This document shows positions 32,085-42,546 of a stretch of 64,000 bases of DNA, in pieces; position 1 is the stretch's first letter, and each line of letters begins with the position of its first letter. Below the pieces are notes generated by a model that saw only the letters and a program-made list of their open reading frames with translations, did no database searches and was not told where the DNA came from. The position numbers and the translations under genes are program-made. The DNA comes from Magicicada septendecula (taxonomy: Eukaryota; Arthropoda; Insecta; Hemiptera; Cicadidae), in contig CM068373.1 of assembly GCA_034769895.1 (NCBI GenBank), positions 281,633,879 through 281,697,878 on the forward strand, given 5' to 3'.

Positions 32085-32786
32085 ATTAATCAAACTGAAC
32101 AACACATAAATAATAACAACAACAAAAAATGGGCTACATTCACATATATAAATAATAAAATGACAAAACTAACAAAACTATTTAAAAACACAGATATAAA
32201 AATAGCATACAAAACTAATAAAAATAAATTACAAAATCTAAATAGCTCACACAACAAAGATAATACAACAACCAACGGTATATACAAAATTGAATGCCAA
32301 GATTGCAATAAATGTTATATAGGACAAACAAAAAAACAGCTGAAAAAACGTTATTTTGAACACCTAAATGCATACAAAAAACCAAATATATATAAATCCA
32401 ATTTAGCCACACATGCAATAAACACAGGACATGAATTCCCAGACATAACCAATGTAACACTAATAAAACATATACCACACAAAGGCACCATAATGAACAT
32501 TTGGGAAAATTTACAGATTTACAAACATAAAACACAAAACAAACTAATACCAGAACAAATACAAATCAATACAAAACATGACACAATATTCAAAGCACTC
32601 AACATCGAAAATACACAAAATACAAAAACAGATACCACAACCACACACAATAATGCAACATTGAAGGACCAAAGACCAACAAACTACATTAATAACATCC
32701 AGAAGCCAACACACAAATACTTCACCAGAAACAAGATGGCGAAGGCTGAAGATGAGAGAACAGGAACTCTCGAAACATGTTCCTAA
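32085..32786 (+). pseudogene. PLE GIY-YIG endonuclease
   Basis: Open in a different frame from about 32085; the in-frame methionine is at 32160. Counting from it, GIYKIECQDCNKCYIGQT (residues 40-57) holds the GIY and YIG motifs. Cysteines 46, 49 and 52 and histidines 68, 85 and 91 fit the Penelope-type zinc-finger pattern. R64 and E116 are candidate catalytic residues. The nuclease nicks target DNA to prime reverse transcription. The domain is complete and only an indel near 32070 separates it from the reverse transcriptase. Its last codons contain a hammerhead-like motif. Confidence 0.85.
32743..32784 (+). ncRNA. Hammerhead-like motif overlapping the PLE stop codon
   Basis: CTGAAGA (32746-32752), T, stem II GAGAG/CTCTC (32754-32758 with 32767-32771, 8-nt loop), GAAAC (32772-32776), AT, then GTT (32779-32781). 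Stem I AGG (32743-32745) pairs with CCT (32782-32784). The same bases encode the last residues (AEDERTGTLETCS) and the stop. Predicted cleavage after 32781, at the start of the inverted arm. Confidence 0.65.
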
Positions 32787-32935
32787 TAGGGAATAAAGTA
32801 TATCTTGAGGTAAATTTAGTTATAAATATTAAAGTATTATTATTTTATAATTATTATATTTGTTTAACTAATATTTGGATTTTGACGATATCTATTTGTT
32901 ATTGATAGATTTATCTTTGCATTAATTTTTTTGTT

Positions 32936-32979
32936 CGCCTGAAGACGACCTCTGGTTCTATGGAGGTCGATACGTCGTG
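32936..32979 (+). ncRNA. Hammerhead-like motif in the right pLTR
   Basis: CTGAAGA (32939-32945), C, perfect stem II GACCTC/GAGGTC (32947-32952 with 32963-32968), then GATAC (one change from GAAAC) and GTC (32974-32976). Stem I is CGC (32936-32938) with GTG (32977-32979). The core change may make it inactive. The matching left-end copy (minus strand, about 29745-29770) has lost the stem. Confidence 0.5.
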
Positions 32980-32984
32980 TTTCT

Positions 32985-33340
32985 TAATTTTAACTTACTG
33001 TGGCTAATGTCCGAAACCTTATAATTTGTAGTTAACATTTTGTTAGATTCAACTCTGTATATTTTATATAATTCTTAATAAAATCGAGTGTCTCGAATCA
33101 TTGATTATTTTATTCAAGCAACTCACCTTGCTAAAAATTACCCCATTTTGCCACTGAAGTGAGTATTTTACTTAAACTTCAAAGCAATAACAGTTAAGAG
33201 AAACTATGTGTGTTAACAGGAAAACGTTGTTATAAACTACCTAATAAGGTTTTTTCACTTTTTAATTTCATGGGGTTCTTTATTTTATTTTCATCATATA
33301 TATTTATGAAATAACAGATGCCCTAAGGTTAATAATATTT
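32985..33340. other. AT-rich stretch with no gene seen
   Basis: Short segment right of the PLE with no recognised feature. Confidence 0.4.
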
Positions 33341-33344
33341 GTAC

Positions 33345-34085
33345 ATTTTTGACGTATGGAATCACATTACTGTGTAAGTAATAGTAATATTCTTGAAATA
33401 GTTCTTATTCAAGAAAATAAGGGTGATTTACAAAGAGTTATGTTTCAATTACAAGAAGTGGCAAGAGAGTACTCACTGACAATTTCAGTAAGAAAGACCA
33501 AAACCATGGCCTTTAAAAGTATATATCCAGTGAGGACTAAGTTAGTTATAAACAACAACACTTTATAACACGTGAGCCGTTTCATATATCTCGGCTGTGC
33601 AGTAAGCTATGAATATGAATATGATATAAGAGAGAAGATAAATAAATTTAGAAATATTTATGGCACGATTCATAGAAATTTTAGAAATAAAACAAGATAC
33701 AGCACAAAGATTAAATTTTATAAGATAATTGCCATACCCACGTTGACTTTTGCGAGTGAGTTGTGGGTCATGACAAAAAAGGGATGCGGCAAGATTCAGA
33801 GCGCTGAAATGCAATTTCTTCGAAATACTTTAAATTATAAAAGATAGAATAAGGAATGACGATATCAGAGCAGAACTCGAAGTAAAGGACATAAATGAAA
33901 TTATTTCAACTTACAGAAGACGATGGTGGTATCATCTGCAAAGGATGACAGAGGATCGATTGCCGAAAGGGGCACTACACTATAAAACCATTGGTAGAAG
34001 AGACGTGGGTCGTCCGAGGATGAAATGGTTGCCGGAACTGGTTTATATAACCTAATCCTTGAAAAGGAGAAGACGAAGAAGAATC
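33345..34085 (+). pseudogene. LINE-B, longest copy
   Basis: Reading in three pieces: LQRVMFQLQEVAREYSLTIS and RKTKTMAFKS (33420-33515, just after the reverse transcriptase palm), then SRFIYLGCAVSYEYEYDIRE (33572 onward), then KIQSAEMQFLRNTLNY, and in shifted frame EHLQRMTEDRLPK-like text. The 3' end has GGTTTATATAACCTAATCC followed by an AG-rich tail. Stops at 33566 and 33846 break it. Confidence 0.7.
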
Positions 34086-34089
34086 ACAT

Positions 34090-34575
34090 TATGTAGGATA
34101 CATTTTAAACTTACAGCACCTCTACAACAACTCAATCATAAAGTTTGTAAAATTTACCGCACAGTGTATAGCCTACGTATACTGGAGACTGAGGGTGTGT
34201 ATAGAGACTAGTACAGTATACAGCCTACGAGAATAAATCGGATTGTCCAATCACTCGTATTAAACTTTGCTCTCGACACGCCACAGCGAGAAGATTTGGC
34301 GATAACTTCGTTTACAAAGTTTCGTTTTGAGCGGATCTGTTGACCTTCACGTACACTTTGTAAACCACAAGGTGCCGTGCTGGGTTTTACGTGTCGTCAC
34401 CAAAATGAACAAATATCACTGTAGTGAGTTGTAACAAGTTAGTCTCATTTTCTGACAGTTCCTCCACGCGAACAGTTTTGCAAAAGTATGTTTTTGATTT
34501 AGTTTAAAAAATTAGTTTAAAAAAATAGTTCAATCACAAGTGTGAAACAATAAGAAGAACACTGAACTGAAAGTA
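34090..34575. other. Unrecognised stretch
   Basis: No repeat or gene recognised. Confidence 0.35.
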
Positions 34576-34955
34576 CTCTTTTGAAATTTTATAAAGTGTT
34601 GGCAGTGCCGCGCGGCCTTTTATGGCAGTGAGCCTTGGACTCTGAACGCAAATACCCAAAGCCAGATAGAGGCTAGCGAAATGAAATTTTTACGATCAAT
34701 ACAACAGAGTTTCACGGAGGGACAGACTAAGAAATGATTTTATAAGGAATATCCTTGGGATATACAACCTAAACGAAACTATAAAGCAGCTCAGACAGGA
34801 TTGGACAGACCATGTTGAAAGAATGCATAAGAACAGGATACCGAAAGAAATTTTGGCTTATAATACGAAAGTACGGCGGAATATTAGAAGACCAAAGGAG
34901 AGATGGTCAGACGAAGGAGCTCAAAGAACTGTAAGGTCCACAGCCTGAATAAGAA
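34576..34955 (+). pseudogene. LINE-C fragment, second copy
   Basis: Related to 11670-12027 over its length: SEPWTLNANTQSQIEASEMK-like text, a broken RVSRRDRLRN region near 34710, DWTDHVERMHKNRIPK and the end GGTCCACAGCCTGAA. It continues into (AATAAG)n rather than (GAA)n. Confidence 0.65.
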
Positions 34956-35252
34956 TACGAATAAGGATAAGTATAAGTATAAGGATAAAGGATAAGGATG
35001 TGAATAAGAAAAAGAATAAGAATAAGAATAAGAATGAGAAAAAGAATAAGAAGAAGAATAAGAATAAGAATAAGAATAAGAATAAGACTAAGACTAAGAT
35101 TAAGAATAAGAATATGAATATGAATATGAATATGAATAAGAATAAGAATAAGAATAAGAATAAGAATAAGAATAAGAATAAGAATAAGGATAAGAATAAG
35201 AATAAGAATAAGAATAAGAATAAGGATAAGAATAAGAAGAAAAAGAAAACGT
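34946..35252. repeat. (AATAAG)n hexanucleotide array
   Basis: About 300 bp of AATAAG units with GATAAG, AATATG and AAGAAG variants. The variants cluster, including four adjacent AATATG units near 35111-35135, suggesting unit-block duplication. The lysine/asparagine-rich and serine/tyrosine-rich frames over it are artefacts. Confidence 0.9.
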
Positions 35253-35399
35253 AGGAATTTGAAAAATACGCAGATGTTTACACGCCTTAATTACGCCATA
35301 TGAGGACATGCTGTTCAGTGATTTGCTTGTTCTGACATATGCTGTTCTTCAATAAACAAATTCGCTTTAAGTTCTAAAACCGCATCAAGTATACATGAA

Positions 35400-35960
35400 G
35401 CCCTAGCACAGACCTGAACCCGTGGCACTGTGTGGTGTGGAGGTGGTTTTTCCTTTGAATAATCGGACCGCATTTTTTAAGGGTATGGCTGTAACTGTCA
35501 CCAATGGATGTTATCAAAGGTTACTGCAAGATATCTTTCTTCCTCAACTACGAATGCTGAGCAAGGGGTGTAGAGAATGTGTGGTTTTAATCAAGACTGG
35601 GCGACCGTGCACACGGTCAGGATACGCGTGAATTTTTTGAGACACACCTTTCCATAGAGATTAATTTTGTTATTGCAACATCTATTGATAGCCCGGTCCC
35701 GCGACCAGAGTCTGCTGATTTTTTCTTATGGTGGTACCTACTGATGGAAGAAGTGTCTTCTAGATACGTTGTGCCACCAAGATGGAATTGGAGGACCGCA
35801 ACAAAGTTTGGGAGTCACCAAATGTAACAGCTGGTGATTATGTTACAAGGAGTAATGGACAGCTTCTTACATCGCGGCGCCTCCATTTCACAGTTATTGT
35901 ATTCAAACATTGACTGATTAGTGGCATTCTGGAAAGTACTATTTGACGTATAGAGTAAAA
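35400..35960 (+). pseudogene. Mariner/Tc1-type transposase remnant
   Basis: Pieces in different frames follow the family order: VTVTNGCYQRLLQDIFLPQL (35484-35545), a degenerate region near 35600, then SADFFLWWYLLMEEVSS (about 35705-35760, matching the family's DFFLWGYLK block), and a C-terminal reading VTAGDYVTRSNGQLL with R-R-L-H-F. Many shifts. It is unrelated in position to the 17.9-kb remnant. Confidence 0.6.
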
Positions 35961-35964
35961 AGTA

Positions 35965-36280
35965 AATAGTTATGGTACGATTTTATTATTACTCTGTTAA
36001 CGTTGTCACACCTTGTATGCAAGATTGGAGAAAAGCGAAGAAAAAGAAAGTATAGAATGTAGAAGAACTTCATGACAAAGTTAAATTACAAAGAGTTTTA
36101 AAAACCCAAGGAAAGAGTATCATTTACGATTTTTGGGCAATAATTTTGTGGTATTATAGAGTGACTGTTGAGAATTTTAGATGCAACAAAATTTCATAGT
36201 GAATAGAATTCTGGTTAAAATAAAACTAGAAATAAGTTATTCAACTTTAGCTTTGTTAAAATTTAAATTTCCCCTAGACA
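35965..36280. other. Unrecognised stretch
   Basis: AT-rich, nothing recognised. Confidence 0.35.
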
Positions 36281-36284
36281 GATT

Positions 36285-36590
36285 GTAGCCGAGGTGAAAG
36301 GCCAGGTTGTAGACTCAGGTTGGCTGGACATGTGATTAGAATGGGGACAATTAAATACCCAGAAAGGCACTCACAGAACAGATCTATGGTACCAGGACAG
36401 TTAGTAGAGTTGGTAGACCCAAACTACGTTGGGAAGACGGTGTGAATTATGATGCGCGCCATATCCTTGGGACCCGGAACTGGAGAACAGCTGAACTTGA
36501 CCGAGACAACGGGCTGGGGCTGTTAAATGAGGCATTGACTCAGTAATGGGTTGTCGCGCCACTGAAGAAGAAGAAAAATAAGTAAAAGGC
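36285..36590 (+). pseudogene. LINE-D 3'-end fragment
   Basis: Translation gives RLRLAGHVIRMG near the start, then RVGRPKLRWEDGVNYDARH and TAELDRDNGLGLLNEALTQ, then a stop and WVVAPLKKKK into a short GAA tail. The ending matches the minus-strand copy at 7100-7650. Confidence 0.65.
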
Positions 36591-36599
36591 CAGCTTACC

Positions 36600-36975
36600 A
36601 GTGTTTTTTTTATATCTCTTCTGACAGACATCCTGCGCCAACAGCTGTCTTTGTTGATTACCTAAAAAAGCGGTCGAAAGCAAAGAAAAAAGTTAGTGTG
36701 GCTGTAGACTGGTACCCAATGAACTATACTTTAATGCTCCATAATTGACTTTCAGATTAGTAAAACGTGTCAAGAACAAATTACGGAAACCAAAATTTAA
36801 AAGATTTAGGGGTGAAATGTCGACTGACAAACGGTAGAAGAACCGCTCAAGAGAAAGAAATTAACAGTATGTTTTCCACCCATTGTGAGTGTTTCACATC
36901 TACTGCCGTCTGTCTTAACCCGCACACAACAGAGTATTAAAGTAAATGTTTCCAGTCTTTCGGTGATTTAAACCA
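36600..36975. other. Unrecognised stretch
   Basis: No repeat or gene recognised. Confidence 0.35.
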
Positions 36976-36980
36976 GTCGT

Positions 36981-38106
36981 TATGAATTACATTTGAGGCG
37001 AAGGCTAAAGGTGAAACTTTTTATTAGAATGGACAAAATTTAGAAATAGACTGCGCTGTTGAAGGGGTGGGTACCATATGTACCATATTGCTTGACACGA
37101 TGCACGATTTATTACGTCCCATATTTATTTGAAAAGAATATTATCAAAAGTAACGAAATAGAGAAAAGTAACAATATACAAAAGTAACAAAATAGAATAG
37201 TTTAGAAAAATCTGCTATAGAAGAAAGGATTCATGTAATGGAAAGAGCATATGGTATAACTAAAGATATTTACAATAAAAAGTGCATATCTAAAAATGCG
37301 AAAATAAGGCATTACAGTACACTAGTGAGGACAGAATGCCTAAATGCAAGTGAGTGTCTAGCATTGAATTATAATTTAGACAAACTAGAAATACTGAAAA
37401 CACGAATTATTATGAAAATATTAGGCCCACGAAAAACTTCAGAAGGTTGGAAATTAAGAAGTAATAATGAAATATGTCAAAGTATATAAAATATAACAGA
37501 AGCAGTGAGAAAAAAAGATTAGTATTTTTTTGACATTTTTAGAATGGACGACAATAGGTTAACAAACCAGATATTCAAATATCTGTGGGGGAAAAGTCAA
37601 AAAGAATTTTAAAAAAGTAATATAAAAGCAGAAAAAGCAATTGAAAGAGACGTTTTTCGGGCAAAAGGGTTAAAAATGGAAAGAGTCTAGAGTAGGAGAG
37701 AGAAAAACACAGGTTCAAAGTGGGTTGAAGACAGACAGGAAGAAGAGACATAGTGAAAGGATGAAAGAATATTGGAGAAAAAGAAAAGAACAAGGAATAA
37801 AGAATTGAAATTGGCATGTGGTCCTCAGATGGCCGATAAAAATAGAAAAGTAAGTAACAAAAATAATGCTAGTGACGATAAAATCTGACACTAACTAACA
37901 GTAATACGAATATTGTCGGAGAATTTACAAGCTGTCAAAAATTAATTTACAAATAATTTATTAATAAACTTTATTAACATGTTAATGAATTCAGATGCAA
38001 ACGTTTAGATAACAATGCTAAAAGATCCCCAACGTGATCGATAGCATTACTACACTGTTGAGTAGGATACGATATTGTATGTGACGCAATTTCGTTTATT
38101 AATAAC
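36981..38106. repeat. Duplicated segment X, copy 1 (interrupted by a LINE)
   Basis: Outer parts 36981-37160 and 37853-38106 match 38997-39377 in order (TATGAATTACATTTGAGGCG at the start, GTGACGCAATTTCGTTTATT at the end). Removing the LINE-H insertion leaves about 430 bp, against about 380 bp in copy 2. The copies flank the FB-B element. Confidence 0.65.
37165..37850 (+). pseudogene. LINE-H insertion
   Basis: The reading gives YGITKDIYNKKCISKNAKIR, then TECLNASECLALNYNLDKLE and IMKILGPRKTSEGWKLRSN (37238-37489). After a stop it continues as FRMDDNRLTNQIFKYLWGK and a basic C-terminus. The flanks carry AAAAGTAAC repeats, so an exact target duplication cannot be set. It interrupts duplicated segment X. 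Confidence 0.65.
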
Positions 38107-38990
38107 TCCTTAAATTTGTAGTGACCGTCAACCAATGAATTTTTCCGGTGAAGGGTTTATCAGAATCTGTCAAAAAGTATAACACAAATTTTAAATTATT
38201 TGTTTCAAAGTTTCGACAAATTTATTTTCATCATCAGGACCTGTGACAGTACAAAATAAAATTTCAAACACAACAGATCAATTATATTATTGTACGTTTT
38301 TGTGTATGTGAGTGAGTGCGCGCGTGTGTGTGTGTGTGTGCGTGCGTGCGTATGTATGTATCCTTATATTAATATAAGATTATATTTTACATTATCAAAA
38401 GTTTTCTTTAAATACAACGAGAAAATTATAATATCTCTGAACATAATTTATACAATATTACTATCTAAATTACTCATAATGTAATGGTATTTGTAATTAA
38501 TTATAAAAGCTGTAATCAACAATTATATATTAGAATTGGTACAGAACACATTTCTACAAGACTACACATAACATAGTAAAACATATTGTAACTGAATACA
38601 GATTGTAGAGATGTTCAATTATGTATATTATTAAAAATTATTTTTGTCACTTTTCACTCACTATTGGTATTGAAAACACCGTCATTAATTTAGAGCATTC
38701 TAAATTAGACAATAACTGTAGAACTTTGCGAACATACATAAGAGAATTTACATAATATTACAAACACAAGTTTATGGTAAACCTATCTATCAAGTGAAAA
38801 TGTATCAGATAATTGATCTCTTGTGTTTGGCATTTTCTTTTGTATCCATACACATGTCCTGATGATGACAATAAATATTTTTGAAACGTCGACACAAATA
38901 ATTTAAAATTTGTGTTATACTTTTTGACCGATCCTCACAAATTCTTCACCAGAAAAATTTATTGATTGACGGTCACTACGAATTTAAGGA
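38107..38990 (+). mobile_element. Fold-back element FB-B, copy 2
   Basis: 884 bp, with both outer arms complete: TCCTTAAATTTGTAGTGACC at the left faces GGTCACTACGAATTTAAGGA at the right. The inner arms carry hammerhead-like cores on opposite strands. The central part has a GT run (38322-38340) and AT-rich DNA. No clear target duplication; it sits between the two copies of segment X. Confidence 0.75.
38855..38894 (+). ncRNA. Hammerhead-like motif in FB-B copy 2
   Basis: CTGATGA (38859-38865), GAAAC (38883-38887) and GTC (38888-38890) are intact. Stem I TGTC (38855-38858) pairs perfectly with GACA (38891-38894). Stem II has decayed on its 3' side (GACAA against TTTTT), so activity is doubtful. 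Confidence 0.45.
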
Positions 38991-38996
38991 TTTAAT

Positions 38997-39377
38997 TATG
39001 AATTACATTTGAGGCGGAGGCTGAAGGTAAAACTTTTCAAAAAGATTGTATAAAAACTTAGGGATAGACTGGGACGTTGAAGAGATGAGAACCATATTGC
39101 TTGAATTGACAACATGATTTTTTTGAAAAAGTATATTATTAAAAGTAACAAAAATAATGGCAGTGATGGTAAAGACGCACACTGAGGAATAGTAGTACGT
39201 ATATTGTCGTAGCATTTATACGCTTTCAGAAAATAATTTACTAATAAACTTTATTAACATGTTACTCAATTCCGGTACAAACCGAAAATGTTAAAAGATC
39301 TTCAATGTGATCGACAGCATTGGGTTTGTTGTGTAGCGTACAATATTGTATGTGACGCAATTTCGTTTATTAACAAC
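38997..39377. repeat. Duplicated segment X, copy 2
   Basis: Uninterrupted copy of the segment at 36981-38106, with about 15-20% differences by eye. No open frame of note. Confidence 0.65.
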
Positions 39378-39379
39378 AT

Positions 39380-39740
39380 GCATTATGTTAGAACGTAGTA
39401 AGGGCAGGATAATGTCACTGCTACCATAAAACGAAATGAAACTCTTATTGGGCTCGGAGGAGTGATTCCGATTCCGACTTCACAATATCTCGCGCAACGC
39501 TGGAAATGTTCAAGGGAAATTATACAGGTCGAGAAATGAAGTGAACAAACATCCGAGTTCGCCCGCCGATACGTGAACTGCGTCATTCTGTGTGACGCAC
39601 TGTCACTGAGAACAGTACTCCTGCGTTACACTGTGTTCGTTCAAACGTCACTACTGTCCATTTCAAAAACGTTGGTTACCTCAACTTAACCAGCAGCCAA
39701 CTTTGTTAAAATTTAATATACGTAGTACCTTTGATATTTA
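39380..39740. other. Unrecognised stretch
   Basis: GC-richer than its neighbours. A minus-strand frame at 39383-39586 has no known motif. Confidence 0.3.
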
Positions 39741-39744
39741 TCAT

Positions 39745-40235
39745 AATCATCTTCTTAACGGTTTTAGGCTTTAGCGGCCTGTATCTATTCCGCAGTCCAC
39801 CTTTTCTTTGGTCTACCAACTTTTCTTCTGCCTCTAGGGTTGTAATTTTCGCTATCTTCGGTATTATAGTTTGTTCAATTGTATCTATGTGTTGAATCCA
39901 TTTTATTCAGTTTTGTTTAAGCCTTTCATTAACTGCAAAATTATCTATATCACTTCTTATCTCCTCATTTCTTATATGATCTCGTCTGTTACACCTTTCA
40001 ACTGATCTCTAAAATTTCATTTCTGCTGTTTGTACCTTCTGTTCATTTTTTTTATTTATGAACCAAGTTTTAGAACCATACAGTAGTGTAGGTATTGCCA
40101 TTGTTTTATATAATTTTATTTGGGTTTCTTTTCTACATTTATTTTCCAACGTTCTCCAAATCGTTCCACACATTCTTGTGAAATTCGTCACTTTATTTTC
40201 TATATCTCTATATTGATCATAAGTAAACGTTTCAT
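39745..40235 (-). pseudogene. LINE-G fragment, minus strand
   Basis: The minus-strand reading gives DIENKVTNFTRMCGTIWRTL, then KLYKTMAIPTLLYGSKTW and KVQTAEMKF; after a stop it continues with RRDHIRNEEIRSDI and KIAKITTLEAEEKLVDQRKG. This is the region after the reverse transcriptase and the C-terminus. The 3' end near 39750 is AAGAAGATGATT on that strand. Confidence 0.65.
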
Positions 40236-40309
40236 GTTTTGGTATGTAATTTACATAGCACGAGTAATATGTTAGTATGTATTTTGGTATGTAATTTAGC
40301 AGCATATTG

Positions 40310-41080
40310 GCTAGAGCTGGTCACTGCAACGCTTCTTCAGACGTCCGAAACCTCTTCGTCTTATCTTGTGTGATAGGGTTTAGTGATTATTATGTCCCCT
40401 AGATATTGTTACGAATGGAACCAACCAGAATAGCCGAGAGAATCCCTGCTCCGTTCTTCCGCGAATTGTGCAACAGGTGTTGCCTTACTCAAGGCCGCGG
40501 CCAAGTTTGTGGACTCTTCAAGAGGCCACTTGAGGTAAGCATTAGCGTCAGCATTAATTTTCGTGGAAATTGAGGATGGAAGACTTTTCTAGAAGGCGTG
40601 CGCTACCTATAAAAATTATAGCAGCCGGCATATGAGTTCAGTTCCTTGAGCGATTTCTCCTTAGCGCGGATCGAGTAGTGTTGTGTAAAGCGTTATTGTG
40701 TTACAGTTAGTGCGGAATTCTTTATAGTTGACATTATTATAGCGTGTGAACCAATTTAACTTGGATTATTGTACAAATTGGTTATAAACTGTTATTTGTG
40801 ATAATTAAAGCTGGTTATTAGTGACTTCATAGGTGTCTTGTATTTTGTTTTTACGCTGAATCAGACGACGATCAGTAGACCTTCGTAACAGGTGTGTATT
40901 TTAGTACGTAACTTAGTATACGCAGTAAATCATTATTATTTTTAACAGGATTAAACCAAAACTGGTTTGTCCCAGCAGATTGGCTAGAGCTGGACACTTC
41001 AACTCTTCTTCAGACGTCCCACACCTCTCCGTCCTATCTTGCTTGATAGAGTTTAGTCATTAATATGTCCCCTAGATATG
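40310..41080. repeat. Duplicated LINE-A 3' fragments flanking an LTR
   Basis: About 95 bp at 40312-40406 (TTGGCTAGAGCTGG, CTTCTTCAGACGTCC, ATGTCCCCTAGATAT) recurs at 40983-41078. Both blocks include a minus-strand LINE-A 3' end. An LTR-1 begins exactly after the first copy. A local tandem duplication followed by, or caused by, the LTR insertion would explain it. Confidence 0.5.
40407..40890 (+). mobile_element. LTR-1 solo LTR
   Basis: 484 bp from TGTTACGAATGGAACC to GACCTTCGTAACA. It has a TATA box near 40609 and GAGTTCAGTTCC downstream, as in the 28197 copy. The flanks ATAT and GGTG do not match, so the site was rearranged after insertion. Confidence 0.75.
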
Positions 41081-41084
41081 TTAG

Positions 41085-41560
41085 TAACGATCTTTCTTTC
41101 AAACCTCCTTAGTGTTACGTGTTCCTCTTCTGTCAATGTTCATGTCTCGCATCCATAACTAACAACCAGTCAGATAAGTCTCTTTTATAATTTAATTTTT
41201 GTGCTGCGACTAATGACTTTGTTTCTCAATAGTCTGCTATTGGCGTAATATGCCCTATTTCCTACTTGTATCCTGTCATGTATTATCGTGTTTACGGGCC
41301 CTTCATTATCTATCATATTACCCAGTTATCTGAACTAATTAACTGGATCAAATGAATTATCCTCGATGCATAAATTGTATAGATTTCTTCTCCCTTCTGA
41401 TGCAGAAATCAGCATGTATGTAGTTTTGCTGATATTTACATTCCAGCGGATTTTTGATTCAGCTCCTTGTATACCTCAACTAGCCGTTGCCTTAGTCTTG
41501 CTATTATCATAAAATCGTCAGCGTAAGCAGAGTAGAGTAATTAGACTAATTACTCTATTT
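41085..41560 (-). pseudogene. LINE-E fragment with YADD motif, minus strand
   Basis: On the minus strand the reading starts near 41535 with LYSAYADDFMIIARLRQRLV, reverse transcriptase motif C, then ELNQKSAGM. Shifted pieces QVGNRAYYANSRLLRNKVIS and a degenerate YGCET block follow near 41150-41250. It is truncated at both ends. Confidence 0.6.
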
Positions 41561-41569
41561 ATTTATTAA

Positions 41570-42120
41570 AAATTACTTTATTTTAAGTTGAAATTTAGAC
41601 TAGAAACCTAGGCTACTCTTTGCACGACACTTTTCAACAAAATTTCAGAACATTTTTACAGAAGAGAGACTACGCCTCACATGCGCCCTTGTCTTTGACA
41701 ACCGGATATGTACGTATTTTAAATGTATGCTACCTATTCTTAAGAATGTAAGAGAACTGAAGGACTACAAATCAATTCAACAATTGATAAGCCACCACAC
41801 GAGATCGAAGAAAGTTTTACCGGTATTAGAGTCATTACAAGTTCTAAATTTTTCCTGAACATATAAAACATGCTTAGCGATTAAAGTCTAGTTTATTTTT
41901 ACAACAACTTTGAAAGCACTGATGTATGCGATAGGGGTTACTTTTCAAGTTCCTTATACAAGCTATCACAGTACAACTGAACGGAGTAGTGTTATCACAT
42001 CCAGTTGTGAATTACAGGTTAGTAAATTTAATTAGCTTCGTGACTTTTATAATTTTCAATTAGCATTTGTACTCAGTATTAATTTTTGTCTAAAGCTCAC
42101 ACGACCGTTTTCAATATTTC
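41570..42120. other. AT-rich stretch with no gene seen
   Basis: Nothing recognised. Confidence 0.4.
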
Positions 42121-42127
42121 CGAAATT

Positions 42128-42546
42128 ATTACTAAATACCGGGCTGTTAGGTCGTGGTGGTTTGCTGTGAGTTCTCGACACCGTCGTATTCCCTTCGACT
42201 CATCTCACCAGGCTCGCTCAGTACACCATGCTAAAATAAGCTCTTAATAGGATTTTACATGGTGTACTGAGCGAGCCTGGTGGGACGCGACTAGATTGAG
42301 ACTCTGTGATTGGCCGCAACCTGGATACCGAGGTTATAAAGGTAACGTTGTGTTACCGGCCGCCTATTGCTTTTACCAGAAACAAGTGTCGGGTAACGTT
42401 CGGCGAAAATCTGCTGCTTCTTTTTTTGTACATTCTGTCGTTTATGCGACCTGAAGAAGATCCCAGAGAGGAGATGCGATACGTTGCCGACGATGTCAAG
42501 GATTCTTAGCAGCCGACCACGACCTAACAGCCCGGTATTTAGTAAT
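42128..42546 (+). mobile_element. Fold-back hammerhead-type element
   Basis: Terminal arms ATTACTAAATACCGGGCTGT (left) and its reverse complement (right, ending 42546) enclose a second palindrome with TGGTGTACTGAGCGAGCCTG at about 42258-42278 facing the left copy. CTGAAGA (42451-42457), a loose stem and GATACGTT (42478-42485) stand where the core is expected. The family marker CGTGGT next to GGGCTGTTAGG is present. A short frame (42306-42509) has no known motif. Confidence 0.65.

Larger units (their letters stand above)
29745..32979 (+). mobile_element. Penelope-like element, near full length, with inverted pLTR arms
   Basis: The right end (32780-32979) and the left end are inverted copies. 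The inner part is 30350-30407 against 32780-32837 (58 bp, few differences). The outer part is 29761-29878 against about 32838-32945. The left arm is interrupted by about 470 bp (29879-30345). Between the arms lie the reverse-transcriptase and GIY-YIG coding blocks. Inverted flanking copies, the domain order and a hammerhead motif in the pLTR are features established for Penelope-like elements. No clear target duplication was found. Confidence 0.8.
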
